Made by a program: the position numbers and the translations under genes. The notes under the pieces are model-generated. The model was given only the letters and a program-made list of their open reading frames with translations. It searched no databases and was not told the origin of the DNA. From Owenia fusiformis (taxonomy: Eukaryota > Annelida > Polychaeta > Sabellida > Oweniidae), in NCBI GenBank assembly GCA_903813345.2, contig CAIIXF020000008.1, forward strand, positions 27,512,822 through 27,576,821: DNA of 64,000 bases, given 5' to 3'. Below are positions 47,250-60,200 of this stretch, piece by piece; within the stretch, counting starts at the first letter, position 1, and each line of letters begins with the position of its first letter.

Positions 47250-48590
47250 ATACATTTAAAATGGGCTTCACTCAATGATGACTTATGAGACGCTTATTAG
47301 AGATATTTCGCATCTAGTGAAAGTACAACTTATAACGTATACTATACTTATAGGTAAACGTACAAGGTGTTTCATATGTGGGCTTTTCGTCAGGAAAGAT
47401 CTTCTCGGACTGTAATAAATACAGGTCAAAGGGATGCCATTTGTACTTTCTTGAATTGTAGCATGTTAAGTTGATCCAAATGTCTTTGTCTAGAATAAAA
47501 TAGGCTCATATATAGTACATATGTTATAGACCCATCTCTTCTCAAATTGACTTTTTGGAGATGCTCGTTATGAAAGAGCAATGCATTATCTTGAAGAAAA
47601 GTTCAAAGAAAGGTTCCAAGATCAATTGGATTAGCTTATAACTCGTGTTTAATCCACCCACTAACAGCTTTTTTCAAAATAAAGTAGTTATTTTCACCAT
47701 CATCAATCAATTTTTCATCACACAAAATATGTAAATCATTCCATAAAGGGATTTATATTTGTTTTTTAAGTTTTTTCGAATTTTCTTTTTTTTAATGCAC
47801 GTTTACAGAAATAATTTAGAAGTGATGCAAAAGATGGCAATGTCTTTCAATAAACTATAACATCTTAAATATATTATCTTATTATATGTTATATATTAAA
47901 TATCTTATATATTCATATTCATAATGTCTTAGTGTCGTTTCTAGGTGGTATGTTGTGTAATACCTTAGTAACGTTTTTAATTGTATATTACATCATTGAA
48001 GCTTTTTATGGTAATGGTTGCTATTTTTCTCAATACTTTTTTAATTGTAACATCAATGAAGTTTTCTATAGTAACGGTTGCTATTTGTCTCATTGTTATG
48101 TAATAATTAATTATTTCAGTTTGATTCAAATATAATTTTATTTCTGAAGAAGTAGGATTGACATCCAACGAAACGTCAAAAAGAAAAAGAAATATCTCTG
48201 AGAAAGAAAATTTGTACATTACTACCAGAGAGATGAACATTCATAGAAGCAATGATGAGGTAATACTTTCCAAATCACACATTATTTTATGCCACACATT
48301 TTGTTATGTCAAAAACATTAAGTCAGTCATTGGCATCTGTTTTTCCACATATCACAGTTCACTATATCACAGTTTTCCCATATTACAACTTTGCATATCG
48401 CGCTGTTTTTCCATTATGATTTTTTCCACTGCACTTTTACATATAACACAGTTTTCCAACATATACAAATATACTGAATTTTTTTTCCACACATCACTGT
48501 TTTCCATTATATCACTGTTTTCCATAGTTTCCAATGTATCACAATATAATGCCCCATCGAATTTGATGGATTAAATTTCAGATCTCACAA
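47250..48590. repeat. Intergenic AT-rich sequence with tandem repeats
   Basis: Contains a duplicated unit of about 70 bp (TATGGTAATGGTTGCTATTT near 48005 and TATAGTAACGGTTGCTATTT near 48066). A cluster of TTTTCCA/TATCACAGTTTTCC words lies at about 48330-48545. No gene recognised. Confidence 0.5.
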
Positions 48591-48594
48591 TTTT

Positions 48595-49617
48595 TCAAAA
48601 TTATTGTTAATAGTTGATGATGGTGGGTCTGATGGAGGGGATATTGGATCTATAGCAGTCTGTATCAAGCCTTCAGCAAGGTCTATTCAATTAGTTTAAG
48701 ATGTGTAGCAATGCATCATTTTTGATGTTGGAAAATTGTCTGATCGATATATTCCTAACAATGTCATCTACCAAAAGATCAGCGATATGATGCAAAATGG
48801 TGAAGTTATTTAAGATTCAAAGTGCAAAAAATTAGAAAAAATCTTTTCTCCAAAATAATAAAAATGTTAATTATATTTATAGAGATATTAACATAAAATC
48901 CATAGTATGCATTTTGGATATTTTTAGAAAATGGACATGACAAGGAATGGTTTGAGCCAGAAATATTCAAACAATTTTTGCTAGATCTAATTTTCCCTTT
49001 ATAAGAAATTGTACCTGGCAGATGCAGGGGAACCATTGATCTCCAACAGCCAAACCTTAAGATTGGAATCCAACATGAAATCAAAGCCAAATAACTGGAA
49101 GCTCTTGTAGTTCAGGCCCGATGTGCTAATTTGCTGAAAAAATAGATGAAATGATAGGTGCTTACAACAAAGTGATGGAACGCAAGATAATTCTAATACA
49201 TTTGTAACAAAGAATGCACATATAGCTACAAACCCTTGTGACCCCCATACCACCCGATGTGGAAATAAATAAAAGGATCCAGAGACATAAAGCAAAACTA
49301 ACATCTTCATGCAAATTCAACATACAGTTCAGGTCATGCAATAATTTGGACAATAAATTCAAACACTAAAACATTGGATTAATATACTGTTGAGATATGA
49401 AGCTGCCAACTGAATCTCAACAATTCCTCTGAAATATGCCCAGCATATCCAAACAAATAACTGTTCAGGTATATATCTTTATACCAAGAAGCATCCTTGA
49501 AAATTGAAATGTAACCCGCGTACCTGTTCTACAGCTTGGAAGCACTGTCTGACAATGGTTTTAATCTGAGGCAGGATGCTGTCTGACATCCTTGTGTTGT
49601 ACTTGTCCTGCAAGTAC
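48595..49617 (-). pseudogene. Tubulin-tyrosine-ligase-like gene, 3' exons only
   Basis: Minus strand. Exon 49524-49617 encodes YLQDKYNTRMSDSILPQIK then TIVRQCFQAVEQ. Exon 49015-49133 encodes [20 protein letters not shown] then [19 protein letters not shown]. Together they match the end of the TTL catalytic domain (human [29 protein letters not shown]), with good splice sites and joining phase. A further stretch ending at the TGA at 48595 (DLAEGLIQTAIDPISPP...) resembles the TTL C-terminus, but its acceptor phase does not fit the exon before it. TTL re-adds the C-terminal Tyr to alpha-tubulin. The exons for the N-terminal two thirds are not found up to 51 kb, so this is truncated or split by the duplication. 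I cannot tell whether it is expressed. Confidence 0.7.
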
Positions 49618-50100
49618 CTATAATATAACAGAAGCTGTCATAATATATGTAGAATTTGATGTGACATTTCTGCAAGTTGATATTTGATATGAGTCATAAA
49701 ATATGATATCACAGGAGATTATCTGATATTGGGTTTATCAAATGATTTCAAGAAATTATCTCATTTATCAAATGATTTCAATCAAATTGCTGTACTTGCA
49801 ACAAAATGAATTATTTGATCTACTTTCAAAAATCATGTATGTGCAGCTGAAACAGTATACCTCCATTTTTCTCAAAAGAAAAATAAAGCGAGAAGTGTAA
49901 CGTTGCTGTAACTTTTCTATCCTTCACAGTATACCAGCGATTGTGACAAGAAACCCAGAAGTATCAGGGTTCCTTTGGGTGGCCAAACTTCTAAGGTAAT
50001 TTATTTGCATTCTGTACAATGAGTCCATTGATTAGCCATTCGATCAATCACCAAATGATCCTCACATACATCTTTTATTATATTGACCAAAGGTGATAAT

Positions 50101-50893
50101 AGAGAATTTTCGTTATAAGTTGTTTCAAAAACTTATACGTATACTTATAGTTTAAAGGGTCTTGTCGAACTAAAATCAATTCAAATTAATTTTCATAATC
50201 TGTACCAAGTGGGGCATAACTATTCCCGATATAGTCAAGCTACATCATCAACTAGGGACTGCGAATACAATGTCCTTTGCTAGTGTCAATTATGAACACG
50301 ATAAACTAAACGCTAGTTGACGGGTCCTTGTAGTGTACGATAAACAAGACCCTTTAAAGTGAATCACTACACGAACGAGTCGATCATTTCAAAGTTCTCA
50401 TGAAATTATAAGGACAATTTTTAAGTTTTTACGTATAAAAGGGCCTTTATACGCAGATTATAAACTTACAGAGTTGGATCTCCGCATGGTATATGTGTGG
50501 ACCTACTGACCAGAATGGCTTATTAAAATTAATCGGCTGAATAGGCATAGTATCCAATCAAACAGCTCAACTCATTCATTAGCTGAACTAATTCTCCCTT
50601 CGTTATTTCTACAAGGTGATTCAAAACGATCATCTACAAAAAATACATTTGAGAGTAGATAAATCTGTAAAACCCGTGTGCTATATCAGCCTATTTGATT
50701 CTAGAAAACACATTTGACACAACTAAACATGCTTTACATCAAGGGGGTACGGATGGTATGCCATTGGCCCTTTTTATTACCGTCCTAGGAGATATTTCCC
50801 GACGAATTAGGAAATTATAAAACACCTTGTTTATTGGGTTTATAAGTAAAAGTATACGTATACGTTTTTAAAAACTTATAACGAAAATTCTCT
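50101..50893. mobile_element. 793-bp TIR element upstream of gene B
   Basis: Begins AGAGAATTTTCGTTATAAGTT and ends with the inverse; the ends then share CTTATACGTATACTTATA-type sequence. The 3-bp duplication AAT lies at 50098-50100 and 50894-50896. Interior non-coding. It lies just outside the duplicated segment. Confidence 0.78.
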
Positions 50894-51076
50894 AATAAGT
50901 AAAAATTGTCTGATCTTGAAAGTCTAGTATAGTGATGCCACCTATTTATTTAAAGAGAGGATGATATTTAATTTCATCCCACAACGAGATGTACCTATGT
51001 ACAAAATATTTGTAAAATTATTATTACCTTGACAATAGTGTCACGTTTTTTGGCTATTTAAAGCTTCAATGTAACC

Positions 51077-51266
51077 GACATGTGAAACAAATAAAGGAAA
51101 GTTTGAAAAATCTCAATGAAACGTGTTTAAATAAATGCAGTCTGCAGGCTGGTACATGCGAACCATTTTTTTGTTCACGATACACAAATACAGTAGGTTA
51201 AATGTTAACAACAACTCATGTTATTCGATTAGCACTACAAGGCCAGTACCTTGTCGTATACATAAG
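51077..51266 (+). promoter_or_regulatory. 5' flank / 5' UTR of gene B
   Basis: Homology to the gene A flank begins at about 51077 (CGACATGTGAAACAAATAAAGG, equal to window position 1). The true breakpoint may be further left in A, outside the window. Relative to A, about 970 bases are missing at about 51191, bringing the distal flank next to the start codon. No core promoter element is clear. Confidence 0.5.
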
Positions 51267-54200
51267 ATGGAGGCGAACACCCTGGTTGTATTTGTAAATG
51301 GAGTAAAGGTAAAGTTTGAAATATGTACATTGACAAGGAACTTTTAGATAATATAATTACATTGCATCAATATATTTCTTTCTTAATATTTCTATCATAC
51401 AGAATTTCTAACATATAGAATGTATGAGTATAAATAACGTAGATGGTGTCAAAGCTTGAATGTTATCGTATTTTAGCATACAGAAGTGAATCCTAGTTTA
51501 GAGACTACTCTGTTGCAGTATCTCAGAACAGAATGTATCCTTTTAAGATCCTTCTTTCAGCTAGTAAATGATTATATAATCGACTGCACATAGTACACAT
51601 TCAAAATATTAATGATTCATGAAATATACAAACATTAACATTTTGAAGGTGTCATCGGAATATTTGAGAGAGTGCAACCTGTCTTGATCCTAAGAATAGT
51701 ATGTGCTCATAATGTTACGCGGTAACACGATACAAATATATGCCATATTCACTTGCGTTGTACATGACAGATTCACCTGCGGTATATGGCATACACATTA
51801 ACGAGAACGCTATACGGAAGTTCGCAATTGTCAATTACATTGATTTGACGGACGGATTAAAGTCTATAAATTATTATGATGATTACTGAATCAACAGGTC
51901 AGTGCATTGAATATATGAACTAGCACAATTGAATAACATATACCGATGGTACCTGTATTGTTTGATGTTGTTTTATATATGTGTTACACGCAAACACTCA
52001 CTCCAAGGGAAACGTTATTATTATTCGTGAAGCTTATGAGTGACTTTACAACCAAATCTACAGTTTACAAAGACCAGACAAAAACCTGAAAAACAAAAGT
52101 ATTTGATCGCGGTTAATATGTTACTCATACTTTCAAAAGTATCATTTACCGATCACACGCAATTAACTTACTCAATCACTCAAGGATTCATAGTTTAGTG
52201 CTCAAAGCGATAAAACAATGGTAATCCATTGTAGTTTTACATTCAGTGTTGATTCTCTAAACCAGTCAAATCAAGGGAATTTTGTATGACATCAACTGAG
52301 CAGGAAAATACCATATTCCGCAACGTGTATGTTATATTCTCCTAGTGAATATGTCATATTACGCAGGTGAATATGAGATATTCACTATATCACATTTCAG
52401 TGCGGAATATGCCATACTAACTTGCCGAATATGTCAGATACCGCAGGTGAGTATGCCATATTCACTTGTACCACAAATACCGTGCAACCATAAATGTATG
52501 CCATATTCACTATATCACATTTCAGTGCGGAATATGCCATACTCACTTGCAGAATATGTCAGATACCGCAGGTGAGTATGCCATATTCACTTGTACCACA
52601 AATACCGCGCAACCATAAATGTATGCCACATACCGCGTAACACATAATAGGTAAAGTTGGTGTTAGTGTGTTTGAGACTCTTTTTCACAGTTGCTTGGTC
52701 TGTTTAGAATTTTCCAATGTTGTAAATCACAATTTAGAAAAGCCATAAACGTACATGTATCTCGTAATTTGAAAGCAGTCATTCTTTTTTTGAAAATGTA
52801 TATTATCCAATATTACTTCAACATAGAAATAAGACGACTTGAATCTGCTTTTCTTTATTGCCCTATTTCTAAGTCATGCTAGCAATGTCTCTACTCATAG
52901 AACACATCTTAGGCCGTAATATCTGAACCGGGTAGATACGGACCAGTTACCAGGGCCACGGCATTGTCCCGACTAGAACCGAATCAAGAACATCTGCGAA
53001 CTGCATCATTTATTACAGAGACTCCCCCCAAACCTGCTAAAAGCAAGCCGAGGCAAATCATTGCCTTGATTCAGTCCCGTGGGTCACACACGGGGAGTCA
53101 CACTCGTCATTATTTGATCTTCAATAAAAATAGACCCGTTCCGTAAAGATACGTACATTTTGTAGTATACTGTAGTATTGTAATTAGACCATAACTCAAT
53201 AAGTATGCCTGCCTGGTACGAAGTTGGCCTGTGGGGAAGGTGGCTGTGGAGCTTGCACAGTGATGGTCTCTAGGTACAATCCAAGCAGCAAGCAAATTCG
53301 GTGAGTCTTTTTTTTATTCATTACTTCATTTATAAGTCATGAAATTATCATTAATCGACTTAGAGCTGATCTCCTGTTTAAAGCCAAGTGATATGCTCAC
53401 AACTTTAATTTTATTGATACTCCTAATTGTACATGTGGACTTCCCCAAACCTTGAAACATGGTTTCTTTCACTGCCTACTATTAACTGCAGAGAAAAATT
53501 ATTTAAAGATATCAATGAAATAGCACAAATTGAACATAGAAATCAAAATTATTACTTGAACTTATGTAAGCATGGAAGTCTTGACATCTCCCTAGACAAA
53601 AATTCACTTATTTTGACAACTGTTGCAACTTTTCTTCACACCAACAATTTGGCTCTCAAAACCTAACGAGTACCGACCCGGCTTCCAGACCTGATATCAC
53701 CCAAGACCCAGGAAACTCATGTGCCTGACCAGCACACATTTGCTATTATATTACATTATTTGTGTTTATTTGCTCCTCCACAATGCTGAAAGGCGATCGA
53801 GGAGTTCTTGTGTAAAATATTTTGCTGATATAAATAAATAAAGTAATGAATAAAAAAAATTCGGTGAGTGTGCATTACGCTGGAACAACTTGCTCGCATT
53901 ATACAGTACAGATATTTTATTTGAGGTATTCAGCGAAAATAGAATGAGATGTTTTTTATTTATTATTCATGATTCACTATAATATTTCTTACTCTCAATA
54001 TATTCACTGGTATTTTTGTAACCTTAACCCTGTCATATTACTGCGAATATCCAGCTATCCTGCGCAAAAACATTAATCACTCCATAGCTGAAAGATGGAC
54101 TGAAACTTGGCAATAATATAAACCTTTAAATCCCTATTTTCTCCATATTTCAATTTGGTCTTTTTGGAATTTCAGACTATATTTCCTTCCATTAATACAA

Positions 54201-57200
54201 AACTATTTGTCATCTGTCACTGTGCGACATGATTAAATAAGTATTACATTCTTACAAAACATTTGCTATTGAATATACTAGCATTCAGTACAAGTTCATG
54301 AGGTCATTATGAACTCCTCTATAACAAAATGAAAAGGCAAAAAAAACTTTGATTTGGAATCTTTTTAAAATCAGCTAAAAGTGTGGGAATTGCATGTTTC
54401 AGAATTTGACATATCTCAAATGAACTCAAAAGAATAAATTGTATGTATGACAAATACAAAAAAATGCTTTCATGAGAGGTACACAAATGAAGGGGGAGAT
54501 TTGTGGATAACATAAAAAATCGAACCCCTGGTCACCAATTGCTGGCTACGCCACTGATGTATATGGTCTCGAAAGTGAGGAATATAACAGTGAATGATTA
54601 TGTGTTTTCATCAAGTGTAAGAGAATAATACAATTAACGTCATTTCTGCGGGCAATATTGTGAAATATTGGACCTTGGGCTGAAATATTGGACCGAGGGC
54701 CGAAAATCGCCGGGAACAGGCCCGGCAAGGTGGTAATAATATTCATACATAGCCATGAAAGGTGTGACTGATTCTAGCCAATTCAAACACGCTATTTCAA
54801 ATAACTTCATGCTATTACATAACCAACAATACACCCAAGGCCACTCATTCTAGATTATTGAAACAAATGAAGCAGATAAGCCGATAAGTTCATATTTGAG
54901 TAAAATTCAATAAGGAATAACAAGCTACATCGCTTATGCAGGCAAATGTTAAGTGTTGTCTTGTTGTCATGGCGTCAATCCATGCTACCGAATGACACAA
55001 ACAGAAATCGACCCTTGCAAAAAGTTTACTTGAAAATATATTATTTTAGGTTATTTCATATCTTTTTAGTGATATTGCATAAACTATTTTACAATATGTG
55101 AAAGGAATTTAATCACAGTACTCAATGATGACCATTCCTTTCAGGCGTTGTTTCCTAAGATTAACACTCGATACTGCGCATCTCGTGCAAATTTTTGGAA
55201 AGCAACACCTTCAAGGAATGGTCATTCCACATTTCACGGAGTCCTTAAATTCTGAAACAACGAATCAATGTCGTCATCAAGGGTTATCAAACGTATGCCA
55301 ATAGAGTCTTTATCGTTAATCCTTCTGAATCCTTTTGAATTCTGCTTAATCTCTTGAAACGTAATTATTGTTAGAAAATATCGAAATGCATTTTTTCGAT
55401 ATGTACGATATGTTATATTTCATTTTGTTATACCGACGGTTATGTCACATATGACTAAATGCAATTGAGAGTACATTAGGTCAACATGACAGTTTTTCCT
55501 TAACTATTCTAAAGGTAAAACAGCCCAAAATGTTCCATTACATATATCTTTACATTAGCAAATAATGTGCATATAAATTGTTAGCTAGGGCATCACTTTC
55601 CTTCAGGCACTACAGTGTAAATGCCTGCCTGATGCCTCTGGTAGCTTTACATGGTTTAGCTGTAACTACGGTTGAAGGTATAGGAAGTACAAAGACCAAG
55701 TTGCACCCTGTACAGGTGAGAAAGTCCATAATAATTGTTTCAGCAAACCACGATAAATGCGTGTTTACAGGTTAAAGCTTACCCTACTAAGTTTGGTGAC
55801 CCAGAATCCCCCCCCCCATTTATCTGTGCTTGGTCTTCAGCCAGTCTGTGTTTTAAGTTCTATCTGCAGATATGTCAGAAATGACTTGAGTTAATGTGAA
55901 ATATAATAAGCGCTGGTGTGAAAAGTCACTCCCGACCTCGGTGGGAATCGAACCCACAACCTCCCAATTACATGTCGGAAACTCTACCACGATATCTTTA
56001 CATTTAATCAAAATATTTCCCTTATTTACATGACTATTGAACGTGCCTTAGAAATCGCATAAACAAAAATATCCACATGTACTGGTGTAAAATTCAATAT
56101 GGTGGTGCTAAATGCTAATGCAAGAATGGAATTACTTAGGAGCGCCTTGCAAAGGCATATGGCAGTCAGTGTGGATTCTGTTCTCCTGGGTTTGTGATGT
56201 CAATGTACACATTGCTACGTAATTACCCAGAACCCTCCATGACTCAGATAGAGACAGCGTTTCAGGGTGAGCATGATTTGATTATTTAATTCATTTATGA
56301 TCATGTACTTTCTTCTTTGAGGAGATTTAGAAAAACTGCACACTTTAAAATTGTATTCTACTCGACGTTGCCATGAAATTAATTTCTAAATTATTTTCAC
56401 CATGTCATTACTACTTAGTCTCAAATAGACATATGTATGCATTTACAGGTAATCTTTGCAGATGTACTGGATATAGATCTATTTTAGCAGGATTCAGGAC
56501 GTTCAGCAAGGTAATTCAACTGAAGGCACTCGCTATAATTATGCGTGTGTCACAGTCAGGGTGTTGTTTTTGCATAGAATTAGTTAAAAGAAACTCCTAG
56601 TGTTTTAAGAGAAACATATAAATATGCCAGAGTAATGTTAATCTTGTCAATCTTTTCAAACTCTAAAGCATACCAATGATTTGCTTATGGTTCCAACTTT
56701 ATTTCTGGATGTCAGAATTCAAAATAAGTCTTCAAAATCAAATGTAAAATTGATATTGAAACACAATCGTATAAATTCACGAGAAAGGGGAACATCATCT
56801 TTTTCTAGATAACCCTAGAATCAAAGTTTTATCATGACAGTGGAATGTAGCTTCAAAAAATTCGTATTGTTTTATATACACACTCGATCACGCTGGTAAC
56901 CGAAACGGTTAGTTCGTTTCGGTAACAAAATGTCGGAACGTCGAAGATACGATTTTTCTTTTTTCGTTATTTCACGCGTCGTAGGTAGAATCCCCAAGAC
57001 ATTTTTTCTCACAAACGTGTATCAGTATCATATGTTTTAGAAAATGTACATGTTTGCGAAATATAGCTCAGAAACAACAGAATCGTCGATTTAATTCCTC
57101 ACCTAAGTTACATAAACGGTAGGGGTTAAAAGTGCAGATCTTTACTGTTTTTCGAAATACCGTTTATGTCACTTAAGTGAGGAATTCAATCGACGATTCC

Positions 57201-60200
57201 GTTGTCTTATGAACTATTTGTTTGCCAATGTGTACATTTTCTTAAACATGATACTGATACACGTTTGTGATAAAATGTCGTGGGAATTCTGCCTTCAACG
57301 TGTGAAATAAGAAAAAAAAGAAAAATCGTACCTTCGACGTTCCGACATTTTGTTTCCGAAACGGTTCCAGCGTAATCGAGTGGATCACCATGCAGTGATA
57401 CAATTCTCTTGGAAAAAACAATGTGTCATATGACTTTTCATTTTTAGGAATGGTTATGTGAAAAGGGGGAAAACTGCTGCCAGAATCAGAACGCTGCTGA
57501 TACAAAGAAAAAGGTTGGTACACATGTGTGCAATTCTAATTAAACTTGTAGAGGAATATACGGTGCCAAAATAACCTAGTGATCGACGTCTTGCAGAGGC
57601 ACCCAAACATATTTATTATTTGACACGGAGTCGACATGTCGACATTTATTGTCAGACAGGGTTAGAGAGACATATCGGTTAATCAAGTTGAAACTCAGTC
57701 CCCAGTCAAGTAAGTATATATGTACATACACCACACATTATTAAACTGATCTTTAATCGATCCTTGATAAAAGTAAACCAAATCAAGCCATACAGTGCGT
57801 TTCAAAAAATGACAGACCATTCACACTCACGAACTGAGGCCCGGGTAAACAGTCATAAAAAATCAGTCTTATTCATATTCAATGTAAGTAATATAGTTCT
57901 ATTAATATGCATGTATACACCACGCATTACCAACTCAGTATGCTCAGTACACTAGGGGACTTTTTAAACATTTTTTAACGTTTTCCTGGGCCTCAGCTCA
58001 CGAACGTCGGTTCAAAACTTCAGAACATGAGAAGGTAGTTATAAACTAAGACGATAAAGGGTGTAACATCTTCATGATTTTGAAAATTAAAAAGTTGCAC
58101 GGACCACAAACAATAATTTGATATACATAATACACATTTTATAGTTTGCTATTTCTTTATAGATTTGCACAAAGACGTTTGATGCCAGTGAGTTTGCTTT
58201 GTATGACCGCACACAGGATCCTATCTTTCCAAATGAACTACAGGTATTGCTCAAATGTATAACCTGTCATACATGAACTAAGCTTGTATTCGCAAATGCA
58301 ACTAACGGGTACAAGAACTCAATGACATTTAAATGTGAATGGCATAGTAGCAAGTACTTTTCATATTTAAAATAGTAGGTTAATCCGGTAGCCATTAGTC
58401 TTTATTTGCATTCGCGAATACAAGCTTAGCCACACTATGCTAAATAGTTTCAAAATGCTTATTTCCAGTTTTACACTCGCAGAGAAATTTACACTTAGCT
58501 TCCCGGATGTAACTAACGGCAGCCGGATTAACCTACTTTGAAATAGCCAACTTATTTATAATATGAATAGTTCCCGTCATTCAATTCATATTTAAAAAAG
58601 TAGGTTAACCAGGTAGCCAACAGCCGAAAGTTGCATTCGTGAATACTAGTACAAGCTTAGTTCTTCATATAGATTTTACTACATCTAAACTAGTGTTAAG
58701 CCGCCGAATTGTCGTTCTGTCCGTCAATCTCATACCGCTGTTTGTAATTACTTATTTCGTTCATTAATTTTATTTTCACCCTGTGTCTTGCAATGAGTTA
58801 TATACATTTTACCAGATAGAGACTTCGTATCACACTAAAAGCATCAAGTTCACCGGAGCAACAGTACAATGGTGTCGTCCAACCAGCTTAGAGCAAGTAT
58901 GTCAGTTGAAACAGGAATATCCAGAAGCTTTGTTCACAGTTGGCGCCACTTTAATCGGTGAGCATGTTAGCTGAGTATGACTATGCATAATGACATCATC
59001 GTGATTACCCATGTCATCTCAACTCCTTGCAGCCATGAGAGGCCATGGGATACATTGCTGATCCAAAAGAGCCTAAATGTTAAGAATTTATTAAGAATAT
59101 TTATATTTAAGTCTAATATTAAGATCTATCATCTCAGCTTATATTTCTTCTAATTAGTGGTCATTTAACTTGTGGAGATCACACCTGCCAATCCGATCAC
59201 AGTATTTCATATAACTGCAGTGCTTATATAACCAATCGCTGCATGTTTCAGGCCTTGTTTCCTAAAATCAACACTTGATACTGCGCATCTCGTGCAAATT
59301 TTAGAAAGCAACACCTTCAAGGAATGGTCCTTCCACATTGCACTGAGATCCAAATGACTGCAACAATAGAATGAATAAATTAAAACAAAGAGATATGATG
59401 CGTTGAGTCACAATTTCAGAATGGTATTTTTGGATGTTTAAGAATAACACCGTGAGGTGACTATATGTATTCAATCCTTGTCATCTCTTACCTATCATCT
59501 TATCTTTCAGGTAAAGGCATCCGCACTGGGAAAATTCAAGGAGTTGTTGTAAGTTTGTCACATGTGCCAGAGTTACTAGATATTTCATCAGATGATGACA
59601 ACATCAAGGTGGGAGCTGCAATTACACTTGCCCAACTATATGAATACATTGAAACCATTGCAGAAATTAAATATGGTGAGTGGCCTGTTCTGAATATTTA
59701 AGATATTTCAAATTGATATTAGTTTTGTATGCATATACGTGTACCAATACCCGTTTGTAGTAGTAAATGAGTTAGTATGAATTCATTTTAATAACTTTAT
59801 TACAGGTAAAACGAAAGCTGGTTTGGAAACTGTGCTGGACATGTTACACCAGGTTGGGGGACATCAACTAAGAAATGTTGTAGTAAGTGTTGATAAAGAT
59901 TAATGTAAATGGGGGGTTTCGATTTGAAATTCGGGAATTTAGGCTTAAAACTCAAAATGTCCAGGTGGAATGTTAAAGTGTCAGTACAGGCACCTACATA
60001 TATGTTGGATACATTTTGAAAAAAATCCGAGAAAAAGAAAAATGAACCATACTCATTTTACAGGAGAAAATAAATAAAAGGCGTGAAGATCAACGATAAC
60101 AATGATATACAAGGGTTGTTCAAAAAGTTTTGCACAAATATGTCTAATTGTGAGAATAATGGTCCAATCTTGATCATATTTGGTATGTATGTGCCCATAT

